Shown: piece after piece, positions 20,920-30,912 of the stretch
Numbering within the stretch: the stretch's first letter is position 1
How the letters are laid out: each line of letters begins with the position of its first letter
Source: Lepidurus packardi
Taxonomy: Eukaryota > Arthropoda > Branchiopoda > Notostraca > Triopsidae
NCBI GenBank assembly: GCA_023053545.1
Contig: JAKZAN010000006.1
Span: 12,407,412-12,471,411 of the forward strand
Reading direction: 5' to 3'
Length of the DNA stretch: 64,000 bases
Program-made: the position numbers and the translations under genes
Notes under the pieces: model-generated
What the model was told of the DNA's origin: nothing
Database searches by the model: none
The model's input: the letters and a program-made list of their open reading frames with translations, nothing else

Positions 20920-22693
20920 GGAACGGCAAGGGAGGTGGGGGAGGAGAAAAAAAAACTTGGTCTCGAAAACCCCAAGCTAGCCAGCGTTTCTCAAAACCGT
21001 TGGAAGAAGCCTAATGGGGAAAAAAACGTTGTCGATTCTAAAAGCCAAGCGCCAGAATTTTCGCGAAGGGTATGCCTGAGAAAATATGGTTTACGAGTCT
21101 ACCGGGAATGGAATCCCTCTCCCTCCCTCCCAACCCCCCCCCCCCCCAAAAAAAAATAAAGGAGACCACCGTGCGTCAACGGCCAGATTGCGGTGAGCTT
21201 GCTTCGAAAGTGACTTCGGTGCACCGCCAGTTGACACATGCATAAACCCGTGATTTATGCCTCCATGTCCTACCCTCGGCTTTTTAATGGAGGAATGTCT
21301 GTATTTCTTTTCTGTGTCCTACCTGGTCGTTCTTTTTTGAATAATTAAAAGACAAATGTAGGTTCGTTTACTAATTGAGGGCAACACCCATGTCGCACCT
21401 TTGTGCACAAATTACCTTTTTCCTTCTTGACATATCGAAAGAACGGATTCACTTCCGACCTGGGGTCGACCTGGGGTGAATCTACACAGTAAAAGATAGG
21501 GGAAACACGCTAAGAAGGCTTTATTGTCTGCAGCTGGCATAATGAAACAGCAAATGAGAAATGATTCCAAAGGATTCAAAAATGTGAAAAAGATTCAACA
21601 GCCAAGATGAAAAAAGATTGTGAATCAGTTCATTCGAAAACGGGAGCCTTCTGCTCCAGAAAAAGTAGAAGGCGTTTTTTCTCAAAAGTTTGTCTTTATT
21701 TCAAACAAACGGGCATGCATTCTCCCACAGTCAAAATGTGTAAAACGTATTGTTAAAACGCCTCAGGTAATTTGCTCCCGTTTTAGTTTAAATTTATCGA
21801 CTCCATCGGACTTTAGTCAAACTGAAAGCAATCAAAGCTTAACTGTTAAGCAAGCAGCGTGCATATGTTCACATTTTGTTAAGTAAAAGCGGCACTATTG
21901 CTTATTTTCAAAATTATTCCTGCGTCACTAGGTTTCGAACGTTTTCAAGTTTGTTCGCTCCCACTGACTACACAGTGCCATTCATTCGCATTCATCTCCT
22001 TGTTCCATGCCGCTCAACGCGAGAGCATTCGCATACACGGCTGGTCCGCCAGTTTTCGGTTTGTCAAGTGGGTGGGATGACGTGTTTTTTCGTGACTCAA
22101 ATCAAACTTGTTAAAGCTGAAGACCTTACTAAGTTGTGTTTAAACATGAACCGTATTACTAAGTGTTGTCTCTTTTCTTTTTATTAGGTGGTGAAAAATG
22201 TTACGAACAGTTTACAAGTGTTCAATTTGTGGTGTGGTCCTTTCACTCATCCAGTTCCGCTCAGCCAACTTTTTGCCCGTTCGTTTTCGCATCCTATTGG
22301 AGAAGAAAAAGAAAAACGCAACTGTTTCTGCTATTTATCTGCTAAGCTGAGGCTGGGTGGAGACAGAAAAGTTTTCGCTGTGCCATACTTAAATGGTCTT
22401 AAATGGCGAAAACAGCGAAAACAGGCTTTCACTCCATTTGGTCCCTTAGTGCTCCGTCTGCGATTTTGCCGTGTTTACAAGACTGTTTGCTGTTTGGGGG
22501 CAGGATAAGAACTTTTCAGAAGAGATAAGAGCTTATTTTTATTTTTTCCAGTGTGGTTTTTTGGTTTCTTTCCCTAGCCAAGGCGTTCACTTTATGTTTG
22601 AACATATTGGTAATATGTTCATAGAAGGTAGACTGATTTTCAAGTGTTTAAATAGCTGAGTTTGAGCGTTTTTATTCCTATCTTACAGTTTTC
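20920..22693. other. No recognised gene; C-run and A-run at 21136
   Basis: Several short ORFs exist but none has recognisable motifs. A run of about 14 C then 9 A occurs at 21136-21158. Sequence near 22190-22365 is repeated at 25545-25668. Confidence 0.5.
22190..22365 (+). repeat. Dispersed repeat, second copy at 25545-25668
   Basis: Shared blocks include CCGCTCAGCC, TTGGAGAAGAA and ATCTGCTAAGCTGA in the same order with divergence between them. The repeat family is not recognised. A splice-acceptor-like tract (TTTTTATTAG) precedes this copy. Confidence 0.5.
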
Positions 22694-22786
22694 ATTCTTG
22701 TTCCTTTTTTTGTTCTGGTGGTTTATTCTTGTTCCTTTTTTTGTTCTGGTGGTTTATTCTTGTTCCTTTTTTAATTCTTGTTCCTT
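22694..22786 (+). repeat. 31-bp tandem repeat, three units
   Basis: The unit ATTCTTGTTCCTTTTTTTG plus TTCTGGTGGTTT begins at 22694, 22725 and 22756; the last unit is truncated. The array forms a pyrimidine-rich tract ending in TTTCTAG at about 22801. Confidence 0.85.
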
Positions 22787-22801
22787 ATTTGTCGTTTCTA
22801 G

Positions 22802-22938
22802 GACGCTCATGAGACCACGAGAGAAAAGGAGGAAGAACTCTCGAAGGTCCTGTGTTGCAACAGCTACGAAAAAGGGGAGCAGAACCTGCACCTGGTCGAC
22901 TTGGGGAAAAGTCTTTTCTACCCCTGCTACGTCTAGAG
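22802..22938 (+). CDS. Candidate terminal exon, unknown protein
   Basis: After a strong pyrimidine tract and TTTCTAG, an open frame reads DAHETTREKEEELSKVLCC and then a hydrophobic ending LGKSLFYPCYV before TAG. I see no matching upstream exon and do not recognise the protein. Chance is possible, since the frame is only 45 codons. Confidence 0.22.
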
Positions 22939-23363
22939 GCGTGGGGACGGGACACAGACGGGAGTCTTTTCAGAAAGGGGAGTACATTTCGTGTATTACT
23001 CTCTGCTTTCGTCTATGTTCGTATTTTTGGGCATCTAACGAAGACGATGTCAAAATTTGGAAGTCGAGGTAACGTTTTTGTTTCCCACAAATAACGTTGC
23101 AATTCTCAAACTTTTGAGGGAAATTTCTTTCTCATTTGAGTCTCTTGAGTCATTCTTTTAAATAAGCGCTAAAATTCGAAATACTGAATAGAGTAGTCCA
23201 ATTTATCCTTCAATTTTGTGCAAAATGAAAGATTTTATACATGCTCTTTGAGATTCAGAAAGTCTTTTGCATTAGAAAGAAAATGTCGTTTTTAGGATTT
23301 AGCCTTTGACTCATTTGTACAAGTTCCGACTAACTTTTTCCGCCTTCTATGTTTGTTTTGTAG

Positions 23364-23459
23364 GCCCTCCGTAATGCAGAGCGCAGAAAGAGGGTGGAAA
23401 GGAATCCTTTTGGGGCTGCGAAACTCGTCCAATGTCTCGAAGGGAAAAGGAAGATGTGA
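23364..23459 (+). pseudogene. Possible LINE linker fragment after a splice-acceptor-like site
   Basis: After TTTGTTTTGTAG the frame reads RRKRVERNPFGAAKLVQCLE and stops at TGA 23457-23459. Basic-rich RNPFxxxKxL segments precede RT in several LINE and Penelope-like polyproteins. The resemblance is weak and the fragment is short. Confidence 0.22.
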
Positions 23460-23949
23460 CTTAAGATAAGTTGACTTGGCCACGACTCACTAGTCTGGAA
23501 CTTTAACTCTTGTCTTACTCACCGAGTGTCGAGAAAAGGTACAAACGCCGTATACTCTAAATTGTAGCGTATTTCATAGTGGTTAATACTGGTTGTTTTC
23601 TCTTTTCTTCTAGTTCTCGGAGCCACAATGAAGCTAAAAGTATGAAGCAAAATATTCTTCCAAAATATTGCTTCCTTTTTTGAGCCCTTGGTGCTCTTTC
23701 CTCGCTAGTTAATGCGAAGGCATTCCCAAAGAAGATTATCCGTGCATCTATGGCGATTTCGCCAGCTGCAGCACCGAAGATCATCGTCATCATTATAGCT
23801 CTTAACTCAACCCTTGCCTTGCCTTTGAACGCCGTCCTAGCTGATCCCGCTGATCGTCTTTACGTGGCTTTGAGTCGGATTCGCCCTTTCTTGTGATGGA
23901 ACTAGGAAACGCAGAGGGCACTAGGTATTCTAGGAGGTTTGGTTGCGGT

Positions 23950-25460
23950 AAATCGCCTTAAAGATTTGCTGCAGTGTAACCTTCTGTTGGTCAGAAAAGT
24001 TTCCGTTGCTCCATTATGCGTTAGGTCTTCGCGTATTAGGTCTTTAAGTGGAGCTTTTCTGGGGCTGGGGGGGGGGCGTGATTTGGATGGATTTGGCAGA
24101 ACGATGGAAGCTAGGCAGGCCAAGGTTGAGTTCGAGTGTGGGGTTCAAGAAGTGGGGTAAGTTTTTATCTTATTTTTTTTTTGTTTAATACTAATAGTTT
24201 TAGTTTTTAATGAAGAAAAGGCTTTTCAACTGTGTCCACTGCCGAAGATTATCTTCAGTTGAAGCCTTTATGACGCTAAACTCCGTCCACTTGATAAGAA
24301 GACAAAGATTCTTGTGAGTTGCAGTTTCATCTTTGCTGGCATGGTAATTTTTTTTATTTGAATGAACTAGATTTTTTTTATTAGCATCTGCCTTGTCATT
24401 CGCTAATAGGCTTCAGATAGAGCTCCGTTGTGCTAATATTCCGTATTGGGGAAATACCACGAGCAGGTCTGCTCATTTTCCGCGTGTTTTACAATGTAGC
24501 AGCGGAGCTTCTTCGGGGCTGGGTGGGCGTGGTTCGGATGCATTGTTTGGCCCGTGAAGGACCAGCAGGCAAGGGACGGTATTTCGTGTATGGTGTTGAA
24601 GAGTAAGGTTTAAGTTCTTATTTTTTTTTAATTCTATACTAATGTTGTTTTTGTTCAAATAGACTAATTGGATCTCCTGCATTGTTACTCGACATAATAT
24701 TTTTGGTGTCTATGCCTTTATGTCGTTAAATTCCGACCATTCTTATATGGAAATAGAGTTTCTTGTGAGCTGCAGTTATCAGTTTCATAAGATTCGTGTT
24801 GGTGTTAATTACGCAAGGTATTTTTTTAAATCTGAATGAATTCGATTTTTTTTAAGGTTCGCCTTGTTCTTGGCTAATAGGCTTGAGATAGAGCTCCATT
24901 GTGCTAATATTCTGTATTGCGAAATACTGCGAGCAGACGCGCTCATTTTCCTTGTGTTAGGTCTTACATGGTTAGCAAAGGAGCTTCTCTGGTGGGCGTG
25001 GTTCGAGGGCATTGTGGTCCCGTGAAGAACCAGCAGGCAAGGGACGGTATCTCGTGTGTGGTGTTGAAGAGGTGGAGTAAGTTTTCAATTCTTGTTTTCT
25101 AAATTTTATACTGAAGATGTTTTGATTCAAATAGGCTATCAATTGGATCTCCTGCGTTATTACTCAATATTCTCTTCAATGACGTCTGTGCCTTTATGTC
25201 GTCAAATTCCGTCCATTAGAAGAAAACCAAGATTCTTGTGAGCTGCAATCGAATTCAACAGTTGCTACCTTGGCGTTCACCACTGGAGTTAAAGTATGTT
25301 AATTTGAAAGAACTGGTCTTTAAATTAATATTGGCTTGGTCCCAGGATGTTATGGGCTTCAGATGGAGCTCCGTATAGAAGTACGGTGAGCTGGTCCGCT
25401 CATTTGCGATTATTTTTTGAAGCGTAGCTTGTTCTATTGATAGTCCATCTTTGCTCGAAG
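23950..25460 (+). repeat. Degenerate tandem array, units of about 460 bp
   Basis: The marker AAA(C/T)TCCG(T/A)CCA recurs at 24272, 24723 and 25198, and GCTCATTT at 24474, 24941 and 25398. Each unit also has a GGAGCTTNTC...GTGGTTCGG block ending in a GGTGTTGAAGAG(T) donor-like GTAAG(T). A partial unit occurs near 25811. No coding potential is recognised. Confidence 0.72.
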
Positions 25461-25689
25461 GAGTTTCAGTAGGATTTTTTTATTTATTCAGTAAAACCTT
25501 ATTAAAATGTTTTGTTCAAGGGGATTGCGCATTGGTCAAGACAAGCCTGTCGTGTGGTGTGCGATGCTTTCCCTCCTCCCATCCCGCTCAGCCTAACTTC
25601 AGCCCTGGCCTTGCATCATCCTTTGGAGAAGAAGAAAAGACCCGCAACTTTAATCTGCTAAGCTGATATTCGGCTACTTGGAGGTAGCT

Positions 25690-26420
25690 AATTCACCTTC
25701 CGTTGGAATCAGGTGAACCATAAGGAACAGGTATGCCGGAGTGAAAGTCTTGTGGCTGGTTAGGTCTTTTGCCTTTTGCTTCCTGTGGGAGAAAGTCTTC
25801 GTTGTTGCCATTCATTAGGTCTTTAATGGCAACAGCGGAGCTTTCCTAGGGTCATGGAGTCAAACGGGTTGGTGGAGACTCGACTAGAGAACGCGAAGAC
25901 GTCGCCTGGCAGGGTTTGGAGTTTTGCCTGTGGACATTACACCTTGCACCCCTCGTCCCTGGGTGCCTGTATGCCTGGGATTTCATCACGTCGGCTAACC
26001 AGAAAAGGTATGCAGCGCCATTTCCGGTACGCGACAGGTCAGGGTTCGTGGCGTTCCTTCGGCCTGCTCAGGCACTACCTCAACGAAAAGCAGCCCTATT
26101 TAGCGTATATGAAAAAGATGGTGGGACGAGTCAGGCCTGGAATAGTAGCGTTCGTTCGGCCTGCTCAAGCATAACCGCAACATCTTTAGCCGGCGTGATA
26201 TAAGTTACATGCCAACGGCCATACCAAGCAGAATGTACCCAGATTCATCAGCTCCTGGAAGTCAATTTCCGATCGCTCCCGAGCAAAAGCTATTTTCTAG
26301 TTCATAGTTCATCACGAGAGTTAGAATTCCGTGATAGTGTCTATTTTTTTGGCGTGATTATTAAAAAGGAAATTGTGCATTTCCAATTTTTCCCATTCTC
26401 TCCGGTACGCTGTCGTTAAG
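25690..26420. other. No recognised gene
   Basis: The ORFs are overlapping and unfamiliar. The motif TTCGGCCTGCTCA occurs at about 26056 and 26156. Confidence 0.45.
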
Positions 26421-26680
26421 CAGATTCCAGATACATAATCAAGACAGTCTGGTTAAATCCCTCCCCCCTTTTTTGCCTTTTTCTCTCAGTTTCGAACTCA
26501 CATTGGTGGTATCGAACTGTTTTTTCCTCGCCATTCCTCCCCAGAAAGTTAACAGACTCCAGACACTCTGGTAAACTCCTTTGTTTCCCCTTATTCTCAG
26601 TTTATAACTCGGAAAGCTGGTATCGGGCACGTGCCCATACACTGTTTGTTCTTTTCTTCCCATTTGAACTCACACAGGTG
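26421..26680 (+). repeat. Two units of about 132 bp
   Basis: CAGATTCCAGATAC...GTCTGGTTAA (26421) and CAGACTCCAGACAC...TCTGGTAAA (26553) are followed by similar CTCAGTTT...GGTATCG blocks. They are diverged and non-coding. Confidence 0.55.
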
Positions 26681-26905
26681 AGTTATACGGACCTATACGC
26701 TAAATCTCGTTGAAGGGACCTATAGAATTTCGAAATTGAATTTCGGGTTTTCGAATAATCTTGAATCGAAAGTTAGACGGCTTGATTTGGGAAATTGTGC
26801 CGCTACAACAAAGTGTGGCAACAACGTACTTTTCAGAAGCAGAAACAATCTTACTGAATTTGCCGTCAATAAGCTATCTATTCCTTTTCTTCTTCACTTT
26901 CTTCT

Positions 26906-28005
26906 GCAAGGCTTTAGCCAAACAAAACAAACACCACTGCCATCTAGGTTGTTTCGAATCAATAAGCTAAGGCCTACGAGAGCCTTTAGGGCTCCATGTA
27001 GCTTGGCTTGTGACACCCAAGCCTCCGCTAGAAGGCGCGCATCCTTTGTTTGGATGAATCAACACGTTCTCCAAAGTTTTCTCGTGTGCTAGGTTTGATA
27101 TGCTTGGCACACGGCTCTGGTGTGCTTTTAGACGTTTCCAGCAGTTGAGTTAAGTTAGGTTAGGTTAAGTAGGTTAGGTTAAGTAGGTTAGGTTAAGTTA
27201 GGCTAGGTTAGGCAAGGTTAGGCAAGGTTAGGCAAGGTTAGGCTACGTTAGTTAAGTTAGGTTAGGTTAAGTTAAGTTAGTTTTGGTTAAATTAAGTTAA
27301 ATTAACCTAACCTAGCCTAACCTAACTTAACTTAACCTAGCCTAACCTAGCCTAGACTAACCTAACTTAACCTAACCTACTTAACCTAACTTAACTCAAC
27401 TGCTGGAAACGTCTAAAAGCACACCAGAGCCGTGTGCCAAGCCTTTCAAACCTACCACACGAGATAGGTGTGCTAGACTTTGGAGAACGTGTTGGGATGA
27501 ATACGTGAACGCGCATTGCTTCTCTGCATTAAGTGGTAAGCAGGGTAACTTTGAGATCACAACTCAATTCGCATGTCAGTTTTCTTAGAAAAATACGCTA
27601 GAATTCCAAAATTTGGAATGTCGTTGTTTTTCGTATGTCGTATGCCAGTTTTCTTAAAAAAATACGCTAGAATATTTCATGGCATGAAAATTTCCAAAAT
27701 TTGGAATGTCGTATTTTTTTCGCGTAAATGAAAGTTCATTTGCATTTTTCAAATTAATGAAGTTAAAAGTAAAATAATCAGTTCCTAAGTACTTCACTGT
27801 CAAGAAGTTTGGCAAGAATCTCGCTAACTTTTTGCGTAAGAGCGTTTTTACAAAGCTAAGCTATACTGGACTTTTAAGGATACCATTTGGTTTTGAGTAG
27901 ACTTGAGCGCTAAACATCTTTCTAGATGAATAAGTGCAATTAAGTAGTCGTTGGTATACCATTTTGCGATGCCAAAATTAAAGAGGAGCACACATCCTTG
28001 GATCA
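26906..28005 (+). repeat. Dispersed repeat family R, copy 1 (with MITE insertion)
   Basis: It is homologous to 44183-44790 from CAAGGCTTTAGCCAAAC to GAGGAGCACACATCC. This copy additionally has the MITE at 27060-27494 and an internal duplication of about 75 bp (27570-27645). No coding capacity is recognised. Confidence 0.85.
27060..27494. mobile_element. Foldback MITE with TTAGG-like core (435 bp)
   Basis: The ends are CAACACGTTCTCCAAAGT and its perfect reverse complement. They are flanked by the 8-bp duplication GGATGAAT (27052-27059, 27495-27502). The allied copy at 44330 has one GGATGAAT and no insert, a natural empty site. Long arms (about 100 bp each, few indels) surround a core of TTAGG/TTAAG words that flips to CCTAA/CTTAA at the midpoint near 27300. 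An 8-bp duplication suggests hAT-type mobilisation. Confidence 0.9.
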
Positions 28006-28544
28006 CATCCAGCTCCATTTTCCGAGAAATTGATCACGTTTAGGAGGAGAGCGGTTGCGTTTTTGGGGTCCTATCTAGTATAACGGATCTTGTGATACGG
28101 GCTTTCGCTGAGCTAAAGAAACTTCAGGCAATGCTCATTATGGAACCATTCGCCTTGAATTTTCCCGAAATGCAAACCTTATACCCTACGCACCATAGCA
28201 TTTCAAGATATCGTGGATTCAACAGCTTCGGTTGCAGATGATTTCTGTCTGTAAAGAGCACTGCTGTCCTATTCCTTACACGTTTAACTGTTATTAGCAC
28301 CCTTGCATAAGAAAGTCATCGATTTGTTTTAGCAGGGGCTCCAAGCTAATAACTTAATTTTAGTACTTTCATTGAAATTCTGTTAATCTTTAATAGCTCA
28401 GACAACACATGTTGAGAGTATGAGTAACGTTACAAGTAAAATTGAAGCTTCACAAGCTCTCAATATCACAGCCAGCGTCGAAAGCACCCCTGTTGGTACA
28501 TTAAGTACCGACAAGGGGTGCTTGGAAACTTCTTTGGAAACTTT
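28006..28544. other. No recognised gene; left flank of mitochondrial copy 2
   Basis: A short ORF (28420-28632) partly overlaps antisense cox1 sequence and is not a gene. The mitochondrial match fades out between 28545 and 28570. Confidence 0.45.
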
Positions 28545-29112
28545 CTCCAAAAAAATCGAAATAGCTGTTGGTATAAAATTGGATCCCCCCAGCAGGATCA
28601 AAAACAGGTGTATTCAAATTCCGGTCTGTTAAAAGTATGGTGATAGCTCCTGCAAGGACTGGTAATGAAAGCAACAGAAGGAGGGCAGTAATCGCTACAG
28701 ATCATACAAATAAGGGAATACGGTCTAATGATATACCTGCAGTTCGCATATTAATGATTGTTGTAATAAAGTTAATAGCACCTAAAATTGAAGAAATACC
28801 AGCCAAATCTAAAGAAAAAATTCTTAAATCCACAGATGCCCCAGCATGTGCAATACCCCCTGATAGAGGGGGGTATACTGTTCACCCAGTTCCGGCTCCT
28901 CTTTCTACACTACCCCCGCAAGAAGTAAATTTAAAGCGGGGGGGTAGTAGTCAAAATCTTATATTATTAAGCCGCGGGAAAGCTATATCAGGAGCTCCTA
29001 GTATAAGGGGTACCAATCAATTTCCCAAACCCTCCAATTAAAATAGGCATGACCATAAAAAAATTCTAATAAAAGCATGAGCGGTTACTACTACATTATA
29101 AATCTGGTCATC
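28545..29112 (-). pseudogene. cox1: cox1 mitochondrial copy, part downstream of the LINE J2 site
   Basis: Minus-strand translation shows barcode-region motifs: [64 protein letters not shown] and FFDPAGG. Internal indels around 28900-28990 break the frame. The 5' end of the gene is at 38951-39102, with LINE J2 between. Confidence 0.93.
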
Positions 29113-29494
29113 AGTTCGGCCTGAGCAGTTGAACGTACTGGATGTGTTTAGGTCTCAACTGTGTAGTTCCCAAACATCCCAAATTACAAACTAAACTTAT
29201 TTAATCAAAAGTGTCAGTGCCTTCTTTATGCAATATTGTTACAAATCGAACTTCTTACCACCTTCCAACCATGTAACAAAAGTCTTCTCACCGCCTATTT
29301 AGGCAGAAGACTCTTGAAACTTCGTGTTCTAAGACGTGTTAACATCGTTACACTGTGTTGTGTTGATTTCGTTACTCTTTTGGTTACATTGCAATCAGAC
29401 TCCAGTTTGTTCATTTCATTTTACTCCTTCATCTTCAATCCCAAACACGTCCCCAACCCTTTCCATCGCACTGCTGACGTCATCAAACCTTGAA

Positions 29495-30883
29495 ATGGAA
29501 TCAGAAATAGAAATCGATGACCCGCTTATACCTGTTATACCAGTTGAATCCGTTGAACCTGTTTTTTCCGTTGAACTTGTTTCATCTGTTGATCCTACTC
29601 ACACAGAAGAAAACCAAACCAACCTACTGAAATGTAACTAATGTGGAATCCTTTTCGAAAAGGACAGACCAAACGTCAAAAATTGTCAAGAATGTCGTCA
29701 CAAACCCCATTCCCACAAAAGAGCAAACTCTTTTTTACGAAGAAACTACTCGAAAAAGATCATTCTCAATTGATGACTTCCTCTCCAAAAGGTTAGACTC
29801 TTTAACGGATTTAATCCTAAATGTAGTTGAAAAACAAAACCTACTCCTACAAGAAAACACTGAACTGAAACGTTCCCTAAACATCCTGATCCAACAAAAC
29901 TCAGACCTAAAATCTGATCTTGAAATCTCTAGACAAGAAAGAAACTCCCACACTTCCACGAGAACTATAAGCGATCAGAAAGAAGAACCTCCTAAAGAAA
30001 CAGCTTGGTCTCAGATTATAAAAAAAATGGCAAACTCAGAACCTCAAAACCGACAGAACAAACCTACAACTCTGCAACCACATCTCAACAATCCACCTCC
30101 AAATCAAACTCAACCTTCCAAGAAGACCCAGAAATTGAAGAAGCCACCTTGATTCTCCAACAACTTGACGAAGAAAAGGCTAATAAATTCATCCCAAGAA
30201 AAGACCTCTTATCAATCTTGGAAAAAGACAAAAAAACTCAACCAAAACGCCCCAATCCCCATTTTCGTTCGGAAAACAAAAACAAAGAAACGTATTCTTA
30301 CTTACAAAAACCGCGAAGAAAAAGAAAAATCAAACGAAATCTTGGCTGAAACCTCCTTCTCCGAATTAGGACCCGTCAAAGCTGTAAACAGAAAACCAAA
30401 CCTTCAGATTGTGATTCACCAACTCCCCACAGATGAAACCCCTGAAGACATCTGCTCTCACTCGTTTTAAAACGAGCGATTTTTAGCTCTGGTCTCAACA
30501 TTAACTTTCAAACCAAACACTTCAAACGGATTAACCCTGGCAGCACTAAAAAATTCGGATCTGCTTGGTACACCTGCTCATCACTGATAGAAAAAACTAA
30601 GCTTCTTTCAGGCGGAGCCCTAATCGCCTTCAACTCAACAGTTCAAGTCGAAAATGTTAGACCTCCTTTAATTATCCAATGTTATAAGTGTCTAGAATTT
30701 GGCCACCTCTCCTTTTTTTGCCCCAAAAAGATTACACGATGAGGCAAATGCGCCGATCTCCAACATGATATTAAATCATGTACAAACTCCCGCTTAAAAT
30801 GCTCCAACTGCAGAGGTAACCATACAGCCTTCGATCACTCGTGCCCATCAAGAATAGCAGCTATCAAAAAAGCCGCCAGTTAA
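29495..30883 (+). pseudogene. LINE J2 ORF1
   Basis: It starts MESEIEIDDPLIPVIPVE. A TAA at 29639-29641 falls inside the N-terminal Cys motif (KCN stop CGILFEKDRPN), followed by frame changes. A coiled-coil stretch (LLQENTELKRSLNILIQQNS) lies near 29840-29930. CCHC knuckles near 30680-30840 (CYKCLEFGHLSFFC; CSNCRGNHTAFDHSC) include a TGA at 30739 where a Cys codon is expected. The layout matches J1 ORF1. Confidence 0.83.
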
Positions 30884-30912
30884 CCTCAAAACAAGCAAAA
30901 CCAAAACCCCTC

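Noticed and set aside
23557-24160. ORFs of 70-80 codons on both strands
   Set aside because: They overlap each other in opposite frames and fall in the tandem-repeat border.
25854-26203. Overlapping ORFs of about 100 codons
   Set aside because: Two frames are equally open, no recognisable motif, and no splice context.
27130-27400. True telomere or telomeric array
   Set aside because: It is inside a TIR- and TSD-bounded MITE and inverts at its centre.
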